A DNA stretch of 64,000 nt. It comes from Pelagicoccus sp. (GTDB lineage: Bacteria; Verrucomicrobiota; Verrucomicrobiia; Opitutales; Opitutaceae). The position numbers and the translations under genes are program-made. The stretch's first letter is position 1. The number at the start of each line of letters is the position of its first letter. The stretch is taken from contig JANQRJ010000013.1 of NCBI GenBank assembly GCA_028284635.1, positions 1-64,000 of the forward strand, in the 5' to 3' direction. Under the pieces are notes generated by a model. That model searched no databases, was not told where the DNA came from, and saw only the letters and a program-made list of their open reading frames with translations. Below are positions 17,464 through 26,140 of this stretch, in pieces.

Positions 17464-17597
17464 GGTAGCGCGGAGCTTCAGCCCGCGCCTGTCTCTGCCT
17501 GTAGCCGAAGTCGAAAGACTTTGGACCTCTTCAACCAAAGTCTTTCGACTTCGGCTACAGGCCTCCATCGCGGACGCGGGTTGAAACCCGCGCTACT
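17464..17597. repeat. Nested GTAGCGCGGA element between dapB and ruvA
   Basis: The outer arms read GTAGCGCGGAGCTTCAGCCC from 17465 and its complement ends at 17596 (partly mismatched). Inside is a second perfect inverted repeat of 27 nt (17498-17524 and 17535-17561, loop 10 nt) that begins CCTGTAGCCGAAGTCG. A partial copy of the inner word lies after dinG (25541-25567). The hairpin could end dapAB transcription, though no T tail is seen. Confidence 0.8.
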
Positions 17598-17606
17598 CTC
17601 CACATC

Positions 17607-18233
17607 ATGATCGTATCCATCGAAGGAATACTCGAACGCTCCACGCCTCTCAGCGCCGTGATAAAGGCCGGCGGGCTCGGCTACCTCGTTCATGTGCCGG
17701 TCACCACCGCTTCTCGCCTGCCTTCGATTGGACAGGAAGTGACGCTGCATACCCACGCCATCTACCGAGAAGACTCGCAGGCCCTCTACGGTTTTGCCTC
17801 GGAACCCGAGCGCGACTTCTTCGCTCTGCTCATTGACAAGGTATCGGGAGTCGGACCGAAAGTGGGCATCAGCATGATGAGCAAGCTCGAGCTGGGTTCG
17901 CTCATCTCCGCCATTTCTCAAGGCGACGCCGCCCTTCTCGCCAAAACCCCAGGCATCGGCAAAAAGACGGCGGAGCGCGTAATCATCGAGCTCAAGGATA
18001 AGCTGGTCGCTTTTTCCGGGAGCGGAAATGGGCGGAGCACCTCGGACAAAGCAGCGACTCCCGGCAACCCCATGGCAGGTTCCAAGCCAAGTAGCCCTGC
18101 AGAAGACGCTACGCTCGCCTTGATAGCTCTGGGCTACAAGCAAGCGGATGCTGCAAAGTCAGTAGAAAAAGCGGCAGGCAAGCTCGGGCCCGAAGCCGCT
18201 ACCGAGGCCCTGATCAAAGCTGCCCTCGGCTGA
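17607..18233 (+). CDS. ruvA: Holliday junction branch migration protein RuvA
   Basis: RuvA binds four-way junctions and loads the RuvB motor. The 208-residue protein has the N-terminal OB-fold (MIVSIEGILERSTPLSAVIKA), the helix-hairpin-helix pair seen as LIDKVSGVGPKVGISMMS and LAKTPGIGKKTAERVIIELKDK, a variable linker at about 135-160, and the C-terminal RuvB-contact domain (TLALIALGYKQADAAKSVEKA). Length is normal. ruvB and ruvC are not next to it. The start ATG lies 10 nt after the outer arm of a repeat element, so its promoter may lie in dapB or in the repeat. Confidence 0.96.
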   Translation: MIVSIEGILERSTPLSAVIKAGGLGYLVHVPVTTASRLPSIGQEVTLHTHAIYREDSQALYGFASEPERDFFALLIDKVSGVGPKVGISMMSKLELGSLISAISQGDAALLAKTPGIGKKTAERVIIELKDKLVAFSGSGNGRSTSDKAATPGNPMAGSKPSSPAEDATLALIALGYKQADAAKSVEKAAGKLGPEAATEALIKAALG

Positions 18234-18264
18234 GCGACGATTGAGGAAAAACTGGGTTGCCCGG

Positions 18265-19020
18265 CTACCGAACAGGAGTGCTCCGCTCCACATTCGCGGG
18301 GACTGCAGCCGGTTTTTCCTGAATCGATGCGGCACGTTCAAGGGTGAAGCCTGGCTGAGCATCGCCTTGCACGCCGAATGCCGGCAGGGCAGTCGCGGCC
18401 GCTTGAATGCTGAAGCCCTGGAACGTGCCGTTATGGGCGCTCATCTGCTCATGCTCGAAAGTCGACGCCTGAACCGGACGACCAAAGGCAAAGTCGTCTC
18501 GAGTGTCGCCAAAACGAGCGAATTCTATCGAAGTGCCGAGATTGAAGTTCGGGGCGGCAAAGGGACTTTGAAATTGCGTGCCCAGGCTCTGGGCCAAGCT
18601 TTCCAATTCGGCGTCCTGAACGTCGGACTTCGCCATGTCGACCACCAGAAGTTCCAAAGCACCATCGTCGTTGGTGCTGACAGGATCGGCGGCCACTGAG
18701 AGAGCTGGCTCGGAGCCGCCAGAAATCTGCTGGTTGATGAGCGGAGAAAGATTTTGAGCGGCCATGGCCAACAAGGCGAAAGCCGCCGCGAAACCGCCAA
18801 TTGCATACATCTTTTGCTTCCAGGCTCGCGATTCGCGCTGGGCGACTGAAAAGTCCGGCCCCAACTCGGCGCAGGCGCTAAACATCCGGCGGTACTGGAG
18901 ATAGATGCGATGGTACTCCGGGTTCTGGCGGATCGCCCCAATGAGCTCTTCCGAGTCCTCTGCGGAGAGCTCCTTGTCTAGATAGAGGTTCAGCCGCTCG
19001 ATGAAGCGATCCTTGTTCAT
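18265..19020 (-). CDS. Putative membrane anti-sigma factor
   Basis: The 251-residue protein starts with an acidic helical segment (MNKDRFIERLNLYLDKELS, then SEELIGAIRQNPEYHRIYL) like the sigma-binding part of anti-sigma factors. One membrane helix at about 71-90 (YAIGGFAAAFALLAMAA) is followed by an extracytoplasmic Ala/Phe-rich tail with no recognised domain. No zinc-binding HxxxCxxC motif is present. Its ATG overlaps the sigma-factor stop by four bases (ATGA), which supports a sigma/anti-sigma pair. The tail could be the sensing part. Function is inferred from position and topology. Confidence 0.75.
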   Translation of the reverse strand: MNKDRFIERLNLYLDKELSAEDSEELIGAIRQNPEYHRIYLQYRRMFSACAELGPDFSVAQRESRAWKQKMYAIGGFAAAFALLAMAAQNLSPLINQQISGGSEPALSVAADPVSTNDDGALELLVVDMAKSDVQDAELESLAQSLGTQFQSPFAAPNFNLGTSIEFARFGDTRDDFAFGRPVQASTFEHEQMSAHNGTFQGFSIQAAATALPAFGVQGDAQPGFTLERAASIQEKPAAVPANVERSTPVR

Positions 19021-19664
19021 AGAAGTTCGTGACCCATTTTCTCGCGCAGGCTCTCGCGAGCGCGGGCGATGCGGCTCTTCACAGTGCCGATACTGATCTG
19101 CAAAGTCTCAGCAATCTCGTCGTAAGAGAGGTTGCGCACGTTGCGCAGGACCAAGGCTTCGCGATGCTTCTCGTTGAGGAGCATCATGGCGGAGGCCACG
19201 CGGTCCTTGAATTCGTTGGTGACGGCTATGTCCTCAGGCGACTGCACCTCGGCCGGGAACACCTCCGCCAGGGTGGTAGTGGTGTCAGACCCGAGCGGCT
19301 GGTCGAAGGAAACGGACTTGTCGCGCTTGCGACGCCACCAGTACCAGTAGCGATTGCGGGCCAGATTGGTTGCTATCTGGTAAAGCCAGGTGGAGAAACT
19401 CGAGTCGCCGCGAAACTTCTCCAAGCCGCGATGGGCCCGAATGAATGCGTCCTGAGTGACTTCCTCGGCATCCTGAGAGTTGCGCAGAAGCTTGTGCACC
19501 ATCGCATAGATACGATCCCAATAACGAGAAACCATTTCCTCGAAGGCCGAATCGTCTCCGGCCTTGAAACGCGCTACAAGCGCCTTGTCCAGTGCGACTT
19601 CCTGAGCTTTGCTTGACATACTAGTAGTCGCCTTGGGACGAGCCCCATTCACCGTTGTTCCCAT
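19017..19664 (-). CDS. ECF (sigma-70 family) RNA polymerase sigma factor
   Basis: The 215-residue protein has the two ECF domains. Region 2 reads FEEMVSRYWDRIYAMVHKLL...DAEEVTQDAFIRAHRGLEKF and the FSTWLYQIATNLARNRYWYW helix; region 4 reads LNEKHREALVLRNVRNLSYDE with IGTVKSRIARARE as the recognition helix. The ATG at 19664 is chosen because an AGGAGG box sits at ideal distance before it. It is co-translated with the membrane protein downstream (ATGA overlap), which probably holds it inactive. The stimulus is unknown. It is an RpoE-like general type. Confidence 0.93.
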   Translation of the reverse strand: MGTTVNGARPKATTSMSSKAQEVALDKALVARFKAGDDSAFEEMVSRYWDRIYAMVHKLLRNSQDAEEVTQDAFIRAHRGLEKFRGDSSFSTWLYQIATNLARNRYWYWWRRKRDKSVSFDQPLGSDTTTTLAEVFPAEVQSPEDIAVTNEFKDRVASAMMLLNEKHREALVLRNVRNLSYDEIAETLQISIGTVKSRIARARESLREKMGHELL

Positions 19665-19995
19665 TTTTTCCTCCTTTGTCCACGAAAGGAAAAGCGCTTG
19701 CCAGGATGGCGCTTGTCGCCACCCCTTTTCCGTCCCTCAACGGTCTGCGTTACGCTGCCCTCGGTTAACATGATTTTCAGAAAAACGCGTTTTCCGACGT
19801 GAAATGCCGAAAAGTCGCGACCAGCATCGAGATTGTACGCGTATCAACCGCTCTCGGTTGCTCTTTTCTTCGCGCAAATCATTAGATTGCCTACCGGAGA
19901 AAAGCAACCTTCGAAACGGCCAAATTAGGACTTGCCATCAAATGGGCCTGAGCCTGTATTCCGAGCCTTTCGCCTGCCTGCGCGGCAGTCCTGAA
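19665..19995. other. Gene-free gap before tRNA-Lys
   Basis: I see no gene here. It should hold the promoter of the ECF sigma operon, reading left from about 19700-19790, and that of tRNA-Lys, reading right. No clear box pair or repeat stood out. Confidence 0.4.
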
Positions 19996-20071
19996 GGGTC
20001 GATAGCTCAATCGGTAGAGCAGTTGCCTTTTAAGCAATTGGTTGTGGGTTCGAGTCCCACTCGACCCACCA
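19996..20071 (+). tRNA. tRNA-Lys (anticodon TTT)
   Basis: A complete cloverleaf can be drawn: acceptor GGGTCGA with TCGACCC, D stem GCTC/GAGC, anticodon stem GTTGC/GCAAT (one G-T pair), loop CTTTTAA with anticodon TTT, T stem GTGGG/CCCAC with loop TTCGAGT, discriminator A and an encoded CCA. No intron or variable arm. It lies between the sigma operon and asd, alone. Confidence 0.97.
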
Positions 20072-20156
20072 GCTTCTTGAGCGAAGAAGTAAGAACGAAG
20101 AGTTAAGAAGTGGATTGGCAGAGCGAATGCCACCAAATGAATCCAGCTTCAGACCT

Positions 20157-21173
20157 TCAGTCTGAGTCTCTTCCGCCTTTTACCAAATACTCCGCGATCT
20201 GGATTGCGTTGAGCGCGGCCCCCTTCCAGAGCTGGTCGCCGACCACCCAGAAGGCCAGACCGTTTTCGAAACCGAGATCCTTGCGGATGCGGCCCACGCC
20301 GCAATTCGTTTTGCCCGCGAGGTCCAAAGGCATCGGGTAGGAGTTACTGGACGGCTCGTCCACCAGATCAACGCCTTTCGCCTCGGCAATCGCCTGGCGG
20401 GCTTGTTCGACGGATACCGGACGCTCGAACTCGGCGTTGATGGAGATGGAGTGCGAACGCATCACCGGCACGCGCACGCAAGTGCAGGAGGCCGCCAAAT
20501 CCGGCAAACCCATGATCTTGCGGCTTTCGTTGACCAGCTTCATCTCCTCTTTCGTGTATCCATTTTCCTGAAACGCGTCGACGTGAGGCAGGGCATTGAA
20601 AAGGATCTGGTGCGGATAGACGCTACGGGCGATCGCCTGGCCACTCGCCCAAGCCTTGGTTTGATCTTCGAGCTCCTTCATAGCCTCGGCGCCCGAACCG
20701 CTGACCGCCTGGTACGTCGAGGCGAACATCCGCTTCAGTCCGAAGGCCCGGTGCAAAGGATAGGCGCCCATGAGCGAAATCGCGGTCGAGCAATTCGGAT
20801 TGGCTATGATTCCCTTATGCCCGCGAGCCGCCTCGCCATTGATCTCGGGTATTACCAGCGGCACTTCGGGATCCATGCGAAAGGCCGAGCTATTGTCTAT
20901 GGCGACCGCGCCCGCAGCAGCGGCAGCAGGACAGAGCTCAAGGGAGGTCTTGCCATTGGCACTGAAAAGCACGAAATCCAGCCCCGCGAAACCAGGAGCG
21001 GCCGCTTCCTCAATGACTAAAGTACTGCCCAACGCTTCGACCTTCTTGCCCGCGGAACGCGAAGATGCGAACAGCTTCAGCTCCGCCACGGGAAAGCTAC
21101 GCGCCTCCAGCAGCTTGATGAACTCTTGGCCGACCGCCCCGGTAGCGCCTACGATGCCTACTTTGTAACCCAT
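20157..21173 (-). CDS. asd: Aspartate-semialdehyde dehydrogenase
   Basis: Asd reduces aspartyl phosphate to the semialdehyde, the branch point to lysine, threonine and methionine. The start is the ATG at 21173 (MGYKVGIVGATGAVGQEF); the open frame extends farther only across the neighbouring transpeptidase gene. The 338-residue protein has the NADP site GATGAVG, the catalytic cysteine in NPNCSTAISLMGAYPL (about Cys127), the QAVSGSGAEAMKEL block and the late active-site CVRVPVMRSHSISIN. Its start codon lies only 6 nt from that of the divergent L,D-transpeptidase, so its promoter and ribosome site must overlap that gene. Confidence 0.95.
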   Translation of the reverse strand: MGYKVGIVGATGAVGQEFIKLLEARSFPVAELKLFASSRSAGKKVEALGSTLVIEEAAAPGFAGLDFVLFSANGKTSLELCPAAAAAGAVAIDNSSAFRMDPEVPLVIPEINGEAARGHKGIIANPNCSTAISLMGAYPLHRAFGLKRMFASTYQAVSGSGAEAMKELEDQTKAWASGQAIARSVYPHQILFNALPHVDAFQENGYTKEEMKLVNESRKIMGLPDLAASCTCVRVPVMRSHSISINAEFERPVSVEQARQAIAEAKGVDLVDEPSSNSYPMPLDLAGKTNCGVGRIRKDLGFENGLAFWVVGDQLWKGAALNAIQIAEYLVKGGRDSD

Positions 21174-21179
21174 TTCTGT

Positions 21180-21719
21180 ATGTCCTCGGAAATATTGCAG
21201 CCGCTGACCCATAAGCTCCGCGCCCTCGAGATCAAGCAAACAGCGCGCATGCTCATCGTCTCCATCGCCCGACAGGAGCTCTTCCTCTTCGCGGACGACA
21301 AACTCGCCCGGCGCTTCACCATCTCCACCAGTTCCAAGCCGCCCAGCTGTTTGGAGAACTCATTCGGCACCCCAACCGGCCTGCACCGCATCGCCGAGAA
21401 GCTCGGCGACGGCGAACCACTCGGCACCGTCTTCAAAGGCAGGAAAAGCGTCGGGCAAGCCTACCGCCAGCTCAGCCCAGACGAGCAACAACCAAACCTC
21501 GTCACCACCCGCATCCTCTGGCTGACCGGCCTCGAGCCAGGTCGCAACCAAGGCCCCGGCCACGACTCCTACCAGCGCTACATCTATATCCACGGCACCA
21601 ACCACGAGGACAAGCTCGGCAAACCCGCGAGCGGTGGCTGCATACAGCTCGCGAACCGGGAAATGATCGAGCTCTACGACCAGACCGCTCCCGGAGACCT
21701 GGTCTACATCGAATCCTAG
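21180..21719 (+). CDS. L,D-transpeptidase (YkuD domain)
   Basis: The product (179 residues from the ATG at 21180) has the YkuD catalytic motif HGTNHED...KPASGGCIQLAN with the histidine and nucleophilic cysteine in place (Cys about 159). The front part MLIVSIARQELFLFADDK...RRFTISTS matches the first strands of the domain. No signal peptide is visible from this start, which is unusual for an enzyme that crosslinks peptidoglycan or attaches lipoproteins outside the cytoplasm. The ATG at 21249 (MLIVSI) is an alternative start that would free space for the asd promoter. ErfK/YbiS-like proteins without a leader do occur. Confidence 0.85.
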   Translation: MSSEILQPLTHKLRALEIKQTARMLIVSIARQELFLFADDKLARRFTISTSSKPPSCLENSFGTPTGLHRIAEKLGDGEPLGTVFKGRKSVGQAYRQLSPDEQQPNLVTTRILWLTGLEPGRNQGPGHDSYQRYIYIHGTNHEDKLGKPASGGCIQLANREMIELYDQTAPGDLVYIES

Positions 21720-21825
21720 CGAATCCGCCGACACCTTCGTTTGCGTACCCAAAAGTTGGAAACGGACGGTAGAAACATAGCCGCCCCGCCAACTTGATTA
21801 AACCCTGCAAGCAAAACTCCCTGCT

Positions 21826-23346
21826 ATGAAAATTCGCCTCTCGATCGTCCTCCTCGCCGCGTACAGCGCCACCCTCCTATCCACAGCCGCGACCCAACCG
21901 CCGGCCCTCACCATCTACAACGACGGCTTCGGCGTGGTTCGCCAAACCCTGCCCCTGGATCTCCAGCCTGGCGAAAACAAGCTCAGCTTCAGCGGCGTCA
22001 CTGCCCACCTCGAACCCCAATCCGTGCTCCTGCGCGATCCCTCCGGCCAAAGCCGGATCGCCATCCTCGAGCAAAGCTACCGGGCCGATCCCATTTCCCA
22101 AGGCCTGCTGCTTTCCCACTTCGAAGGCCAGGAGATCCAATTCCAGCGATTCTCTTCCGAGCCAGGAGAGCCGACCCTCGTCACCGGCCGCATCATCCGC
22201 TCCGGCTACCAACCCCACTACTCCGCGATGAGCCGCTACGGCAACCAATACGCCCAACGCCAACGCTCCATGGCCAGCCAAGGCGGCGGGCAGCCCGTGA
22301 TAGAAATCGACGGAAAAATCCAGTTCGGCCTGCCCGGCCAACCCCTTTTTCCCAGCCTGCCCGACGACTCCATCCTCAAACCCACGCTCGATTGGATCCT
22401 CCACTCGGAGAACGCCGCCAGGACCGAGGCCCAGCTAAGCTATCTCACCAGCGGACTCGCTTGGCAGGCCGACTATAACATCTTCGCCCTCGAAGGCAGC
22501 GACAAGGTCGAAGTCGTAGGCTGGATCACCATGGACAACCAAACCGGCACCTCCTTTCAAGACGCCAAGATCAAGCTCATCGCCGGCGACGTGAACCGGG
22601 TGCAGGCCGACGCAGATCAAGTTTACGAGCTCAGCCCCTTCACCGTAGCCGAGAGCGTCCGAGCCAGCCCCCAAATCGAAGAAAAGTCCTTCGACGAATA
22701 CCACCTCTACTCCCTGCCCCGTCCCACCACCCTGCTCGACCGCGAGACCAAGCAAGTCGAGTTTCTCCGAGCCAAGGACGTCGCAGCGCCCGTCACCTAC
22801 GTCTACGACGGAGCCTTCATCAACCCCATGCGCTACCGAGGCTGGGACTCCACCGCCATCCGCCAAGACGAAGCCTTCGGCACCGAGTCCAACCCCAAGG
22901 TCTGGATCATCCGCGAAATCGAGAACAGCGAGGAAAACGGACTCGGCATCGCCCTGCCCAAAGGCAAGACCCGCTTCTACCGCCAGGACGACGACGGCCA
23001 GCTCGAATTCACTGGCGAAAACGCCATCGACCACACCGCGAAAAAAGAGACCCTCAAGATCTACACCGGCAACGCCTTCGACCTCGTCGGCGAACGAAAC
23101 CGAACCGACTACCAGCTAGACCGACGCAGCTACGTCAACGAAGCCTTCGAAATCGTCGTCAAGAACCGCAAGGAAGCCCCTGTCGTCATCCGCGTCGTCG
23201 AGCACCTCTACCGCTGGAGCAACTGGGAAATCCAGGAAAACTCCCAGCCCTACGAAAAAGTCGACGCCGACACCATCGCCTTCGAAGTCGAGCTCCCCGC
23301 AGACTCCGAAAGAAAAGTGTCCTACAAAGTCCACTACACTTGGTAG
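21826..23346 (+). CDS. Exported DUF4139-type protein
   Basis: The 506-residue protein has a signal peptide (MKIRLSIVLLAAYSATLLSTAA). It begins with LTIYNDGFGVVRQTLPLDLQPGENKLSFSGV, the typical start of DUF4139 proteins, and has the SYLTSGLAWQADYNIF block followed by WITMDNQTGTSFQDAKIKLIAGDVNR, the most conserved DUF4139 signature. The C-terminus (VVEHLYRWSNWEIQ...VSYKVHYTW) is the usual beta-sandwich end. The family's role is unknown; it is predicted to be secreted or periplasmic. A short linker at 130-160 is rich in Gln, Arg and Ser. It stands in its own unit before dinG. Confidence 0.85.
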   Translation: MKIRLSIVLLAAYSATLLSTAATQPPALTIYNDGFGVVRQTLPLDLQPGENKLSFSGVTAHLEPQSVLLRDPSGQSRIAILEQSYRADPISQGLLLSHFEGQEIQFQRFSSEPGEPTLVTGRIIRSGYQPHYSAMSRYGNQYAQRQRSMASQGGGQPVIEIDGKIQFGLPGQPLFPSLPDDSILKPTLDWILHSENAARTEAQLSYLTSGLAWQADYNIFALEGSDKVEVVGWITMDNQTGTSFQDAKIKLIAGDVNRVQADADQVYELSPFTVAESVRASPQIEEKSFDEYHLYSLPRPTTLLDRETKQVEFLRAKDVAAPVTYVYDGAFINPMRYRGWDSTAIRQDEAFGTESNPKVWIIREIENSEENGLGIALPKGKTRFYRQDDDGQLEFTGENAIDHTAKKETLKIYTGNAFDLVGERNRTDYQLDRRSYVNEAFEIVVKNRKEAPVVIRVVEHLYRWSNWEIQENSQPYEKVDADTIAFEVELPADSERKVSYKVHYTW

Positions 23347-23472
23347 AAGGAGTGAAGAGTTAAAAGTGAAGAGCGAAGAGTGAGTTTCGAAGTGTCGCCT
23401 GGGATTGCCGAACTCGAAAGAGTTTGGACTTCCCCCGTTCTTCACTCTTCGTTCTTAACTCTTCACTTTCCC
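23347..23472. repeat. Low-complexity word-repeat block before dinG
   Basis: The stretch after the DUF4139 gene repeats purine words such as GAGTGAAGAGTTAAAAGTGAAG on one side and the complementary CTTCGTTCTTAACTCTTCAC on the other, so it can fold into a long imperfect hairpin. Similar words occur at 20090-20110 and 9770-9795. It is probably a noncoding hairpin/terminator-like element. The open frame of the helicase extends through it, but a start inside is unlikely. Confidence 0.6.
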
Positions 23473-25539
23473 ATGATTTCTCCCAACGACGGACAGGAAA
23501 GCGCCACCCAAACCATCTTCCTGCCAGAGTTGGTCGAAGGAATCTTTCGCTCCGGCGGCGCGCTGCAAACAGCCCTTCACCTCGAGCACCGCCCACAGCA
23601 GGAGCAGATGGCCCTCGCCGTCGCCCAAGGCATGGAAACCGACCAGCCGCTTCTCTTCGAAGCAGGTACCGGCGTGGGCAAAAGCCTCGCCTACCTCGTC
23701 CCAGGAATCATCCGCTCCATCGAAACCAAGCGACCCTGCGTCGTTTCTTCCAACACCATTGCCCTCCAAGAGCAGCTCGAGGGCAAGGACCTCCCTATCT
23801 GCCGAAAGCTCTTTGCCAGCATCCCGGAGCTCGAGAAATACGCCAACTTCAAGTCCACCGTCCTCGTCGGCAAGGGCAACTACCTCTGCCCCACCCGCCT
23901 CGCCAACGCCGTACGCAACAAGACCGAACTCTTCCCCACCGAAGAGTTCGAAGAGCTCCAGCGCATCGCCGCCTGGGCCAAATGCACCAAAACCGGCCTG
24001 CGTCAGGAGCTCAACCCCCAGCCCGCCTACGACGTCTGGGAGCAAGTCAACGCCGACGGTTCGGCCTGCAGCCGCAAGAACTGCTCCCCGGCCACCTGCC
24101 ACTACCAACGCTCCCGAGCCGAGATGCGAAAGGCCCAGGTCGTCATCGTAAACCACAGCCTCCTCTTCGCCCTCCTCAACGCCGGAGGCATGGCCCCCGG
24201 AGCGAAAGGCATCCTCCTTCCCGACGACTTCCTTGTCATCGACGAAGCCCACACCACCGCCGAAGTCGCCACCGAGCACTTCGGTGCCCGCGTCAGTTCC
24301 TACGGCCTCGATCGCCAGCTCAAGATCCTCTTCAACCCCAAGCGCAAGAAGGGCATGATCAGCAAGTTCGCCCGTCCCCAGCAGATCCAAGCCATCATCG
24401 ACGCCCAGGAAGCCGCCCAGGAGTTCTTCGGATATCTCATCGCCACCTACCTGGCTCAACGCCCCATCGTACGCGTCTCCGAACCCGGCTGGTGCGAACC
24501 CACTGTCGTCGGCCCCCTCCGCGCCGCCGTGCAGACCATGGACTCCATCCTCTCCCGCATCGAGGACGGCCCTATGCACGACGAGCTCAAGGACCAACGC
24601 AACCGTATCCACGGATATTATACCGAAATCCGCCGCTTCATCGATCTCGCCGAAGAGGACCATGTGCATTGGCTCGAAAAAAGCGGCCGCCGAGGCCACA
24701 TCGCCACCCTGCGAACCGCGCCGATCGACGTCGCCCCCTATCTCCGCGAAGAGATCTTCAACAAGAGAATATCCGTCACCCTCACCAGCGCCACCCTCTC
24801 TGTCGCCCGCCAGATGGAGCCCTTCCAAGCCAAGATCGGGGCCGAATCCCATCTCGCCGAAAGCGTCGACTCCCCCTTCGACTACGAAAGCCACACCCGC
24901 ATCTACGTCGCCTCCGATATTCCCGCCCCTTCGCGCGAAGACGCCAGTCTCGCCATCGAAACCCTCATCGACTACATCCGCTTCTGCGTATCCAGAATCT
25001 CAGGAGGCACTCTTGTCCTCTTCACCAGCTACGCCGATCTGAAAAAAGCCGCAGGCGAGCTGGAGTCCGACTTCGCCAAGCAAGGCAGAGCCCTCTTCGC
25101 CCAAGGCCAAGGCCTCTCTCGCAGCGACCTCGCCGCCGAGTTCCGCGCCGCCGGCAACGGCATCCTTTTCGGCACCGAAAGCTTCTGGACAGGCATCGAC
25201 GTACCAGGCCCCGCTCTCTCTCAAGTCATCATTACCCGACTCCCCTTCGATCCACCGACCCACCCAATCGCTGAAGCCAAGGCCGAGCATATCAAGGAAC
25301 GTGGCGGCAATCCCTTCGCCGAACTCAACCTCCCCGAAGCCCTCGTCAAATTCCGCCAAGGTATCGGTCGCCTCATCCGCACCAAGGACGACACCGGCAT
25401 CATCACTATCCTAGACTCCCGCATCCTACACAAAAGCTACGGCCGACAATTCCTGCAAAGCCTCCCGAAACCGAAGTTTATTCGCCTCACGCGCGAAGAC
25501 CGCGAGTGCCGCTTTCGCGATGTCGCGAAAGCTGAATAG
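23473..25539 (+). CDS. dinG: DinG/YoaA-type XPD-like DNA helicase
   Basis: I place the start at ATG 23473 (MISPNDGQESATQ); the open frame upstream is the repeat block. The 688-residue protein is a superfamily 2 helicase of the XPD/DinG branch. Motif I is FEAGTGVGKSLAYLVP (Lys70), then SSNTIALQEQL (motif Ia), a four-cysteine iron-sulfur region (NYLCPTRL, then SACSRKNCSPATCHY), DEAH at about 257, TSATLS as motif III, and the motif VI region GIGRLIRTKDDTG. It likely unwinds R-loops or forks in repair; DinG versus YoaA cannot be told by eye. The next gene, a small TPR protein, follows after 48 nt. Confidence 0.92.
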   Translation: MISPNDGQESATQTIFLPELVEGIFRSGGALQTALHLEHRPQQEQMALAVAQGMETDQPLLFEAGTGVGKSLAYLVPGIIRSIETKRPCVVSSNTIALQEQLEGKDLPICRKLFASIPELEKYANFKSTVLVGKGNYLCPTRLANAVRNKTELFPTEEFEELQRIAAWAKCTKTGLRQELNPQPAYDVWEQVNADGSACSRKNCSPATCHYQRSRAEMRKAQVVIVNHSLLFALLNAGGMAPGAKGILLPDDFLVIDEAHTTAEVATEHFGARVSSYGLDRQLKILFNPKRKKGMISKFARPQQIQAIIDAQEAAQEFFGYLIATYLAQRPIVRVSEPGWCEPTVVGPLRAAVQTMDSILSRIEDGPMHDELKDQRNRIHGYYTEIRRFIDLAEEDHVHWLEKSGRRGHIATLRTAPIDVAPYLREEIFNKRISVTLTSATLSVARQMEPFQAKIGAESHLAESVDSPFDYESHTRIYVASDIPAPSREDASLAIETLIDYIRFCVSRISGGTLVLFTSYADLKKAAGELESDFAKQGRALFAQGQGLSRSDLAAEFRAAGNGILFGTESFWTGIDVPGPALSQVIITRLPFDPPTHPIAEAKAEHIKERGGNPFAELNLPEALVKFRQGIGRLIRTKDDTGIITILDSRILHKSYGRQFLQSLPKPKFIRLTREDRECRFRDVAKAE

Positions 25540-25587
25540 TCCGTAGCCGAAGCCGAAAGGCTTTGGATCCCCAGCCCCCAATCTTCC

Positions 25588-25890
25588 ATGAAAATCGAAA
25601 AGTTCCAAACCCTCGTATCCAAGAATCCAGACAACGAGCTCTTTCGCTTCTCTCTCGCTCAGGCCCTCATAGCAGAGAAACGGCACGCCGAAGCCATCCA
25701 GCAGCTCGACGCCTGCCTCGCCAAGAAATCCGACTGGATGATGGCCGCCATCCTCAAAGGCAAAAGCCTCCTCGCCCAGAACGACCCCACCGCCGCTCGT
25801 CCCGTATTGGAAAACGCCCTACAACTTGCCATCGACCAGCATCACGAGACCCCCGAGGCCGAACTCCGCCAGATCCTGGCTTCGCTCTAG
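25588..25890 (+). CDS. Small tetratricopeptide-repeat protein
   Basis: The 100-residue protein consists of about two to three TPR helices: FQTLVSKNPDNELFRFSLAQ, ALIAEKRHAEAIQQLDAC, then MMAAILKGKSLLAQNDPTAA with RPVLENALQLAI. No signal peptide or membrane segment is present, so it is cytoplasmic. TPRs mediate protein contacts; the partner is unknown. It sits 48 nt behind dinG and may be co-transcribed. The TPR fold is recognisable, the function is not. Confidence 0.8.
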   Translation: MKIEKFQTLVSKNPDNELFRFSLAQALIAEKRHAEAIQQLDACLAKKSDWMMAAILKGKSLLAQNDPTAARPVLENALQLAIDQHHETPEAELRQILASL

Positions 25891-25903
25891 ACCTCCAGAT
25901 CGA

Positions 25904-26021
25904 AGCAAAATCATTGATGGCAAAATCATTATCGCATGCGATTGAGACGGACCCTTTAGAGACAGGCGTCTTTTTTGCTACCTCTATTCGGAATAATGAT
26001 TTTGCCATCAATGATTTTGCT
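25904..26021. repeat. Inverted repeat with 29-nt perfect arms
   Basis: Two perfect 29-nt arms (25904-25932 and 25993-26021) contain AAAATCATTGATGGCAAAAT and its complement, with a 60-nt spacer that itself contains a CGCATGCG palindrome. It is a MITE-like, AT-rich element in a GC-rich neighbourhood. No coding frame is present. It lies between the TPR and glycosyltransferase genes. Confidence 0.75.
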
Positions 26022-26140
26022 CCCGTCACGCCCCTTCCTGAAAGCCCTGAGTCCAGTCGAAGGGCGACACGCAATCGTAACGCAATCCGTAACACTCTAA
26101 CTGGACACTCTCCCAACTTCTGCATTCTGCGTTCTTAATT

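Noticed and set aside
23424..25274. A 616-codon frame overlapping dinG
   Set aside because: It is a shifted-frame shadow with extreme Arg/Pro content; the DinG motifs are all in the other frame.
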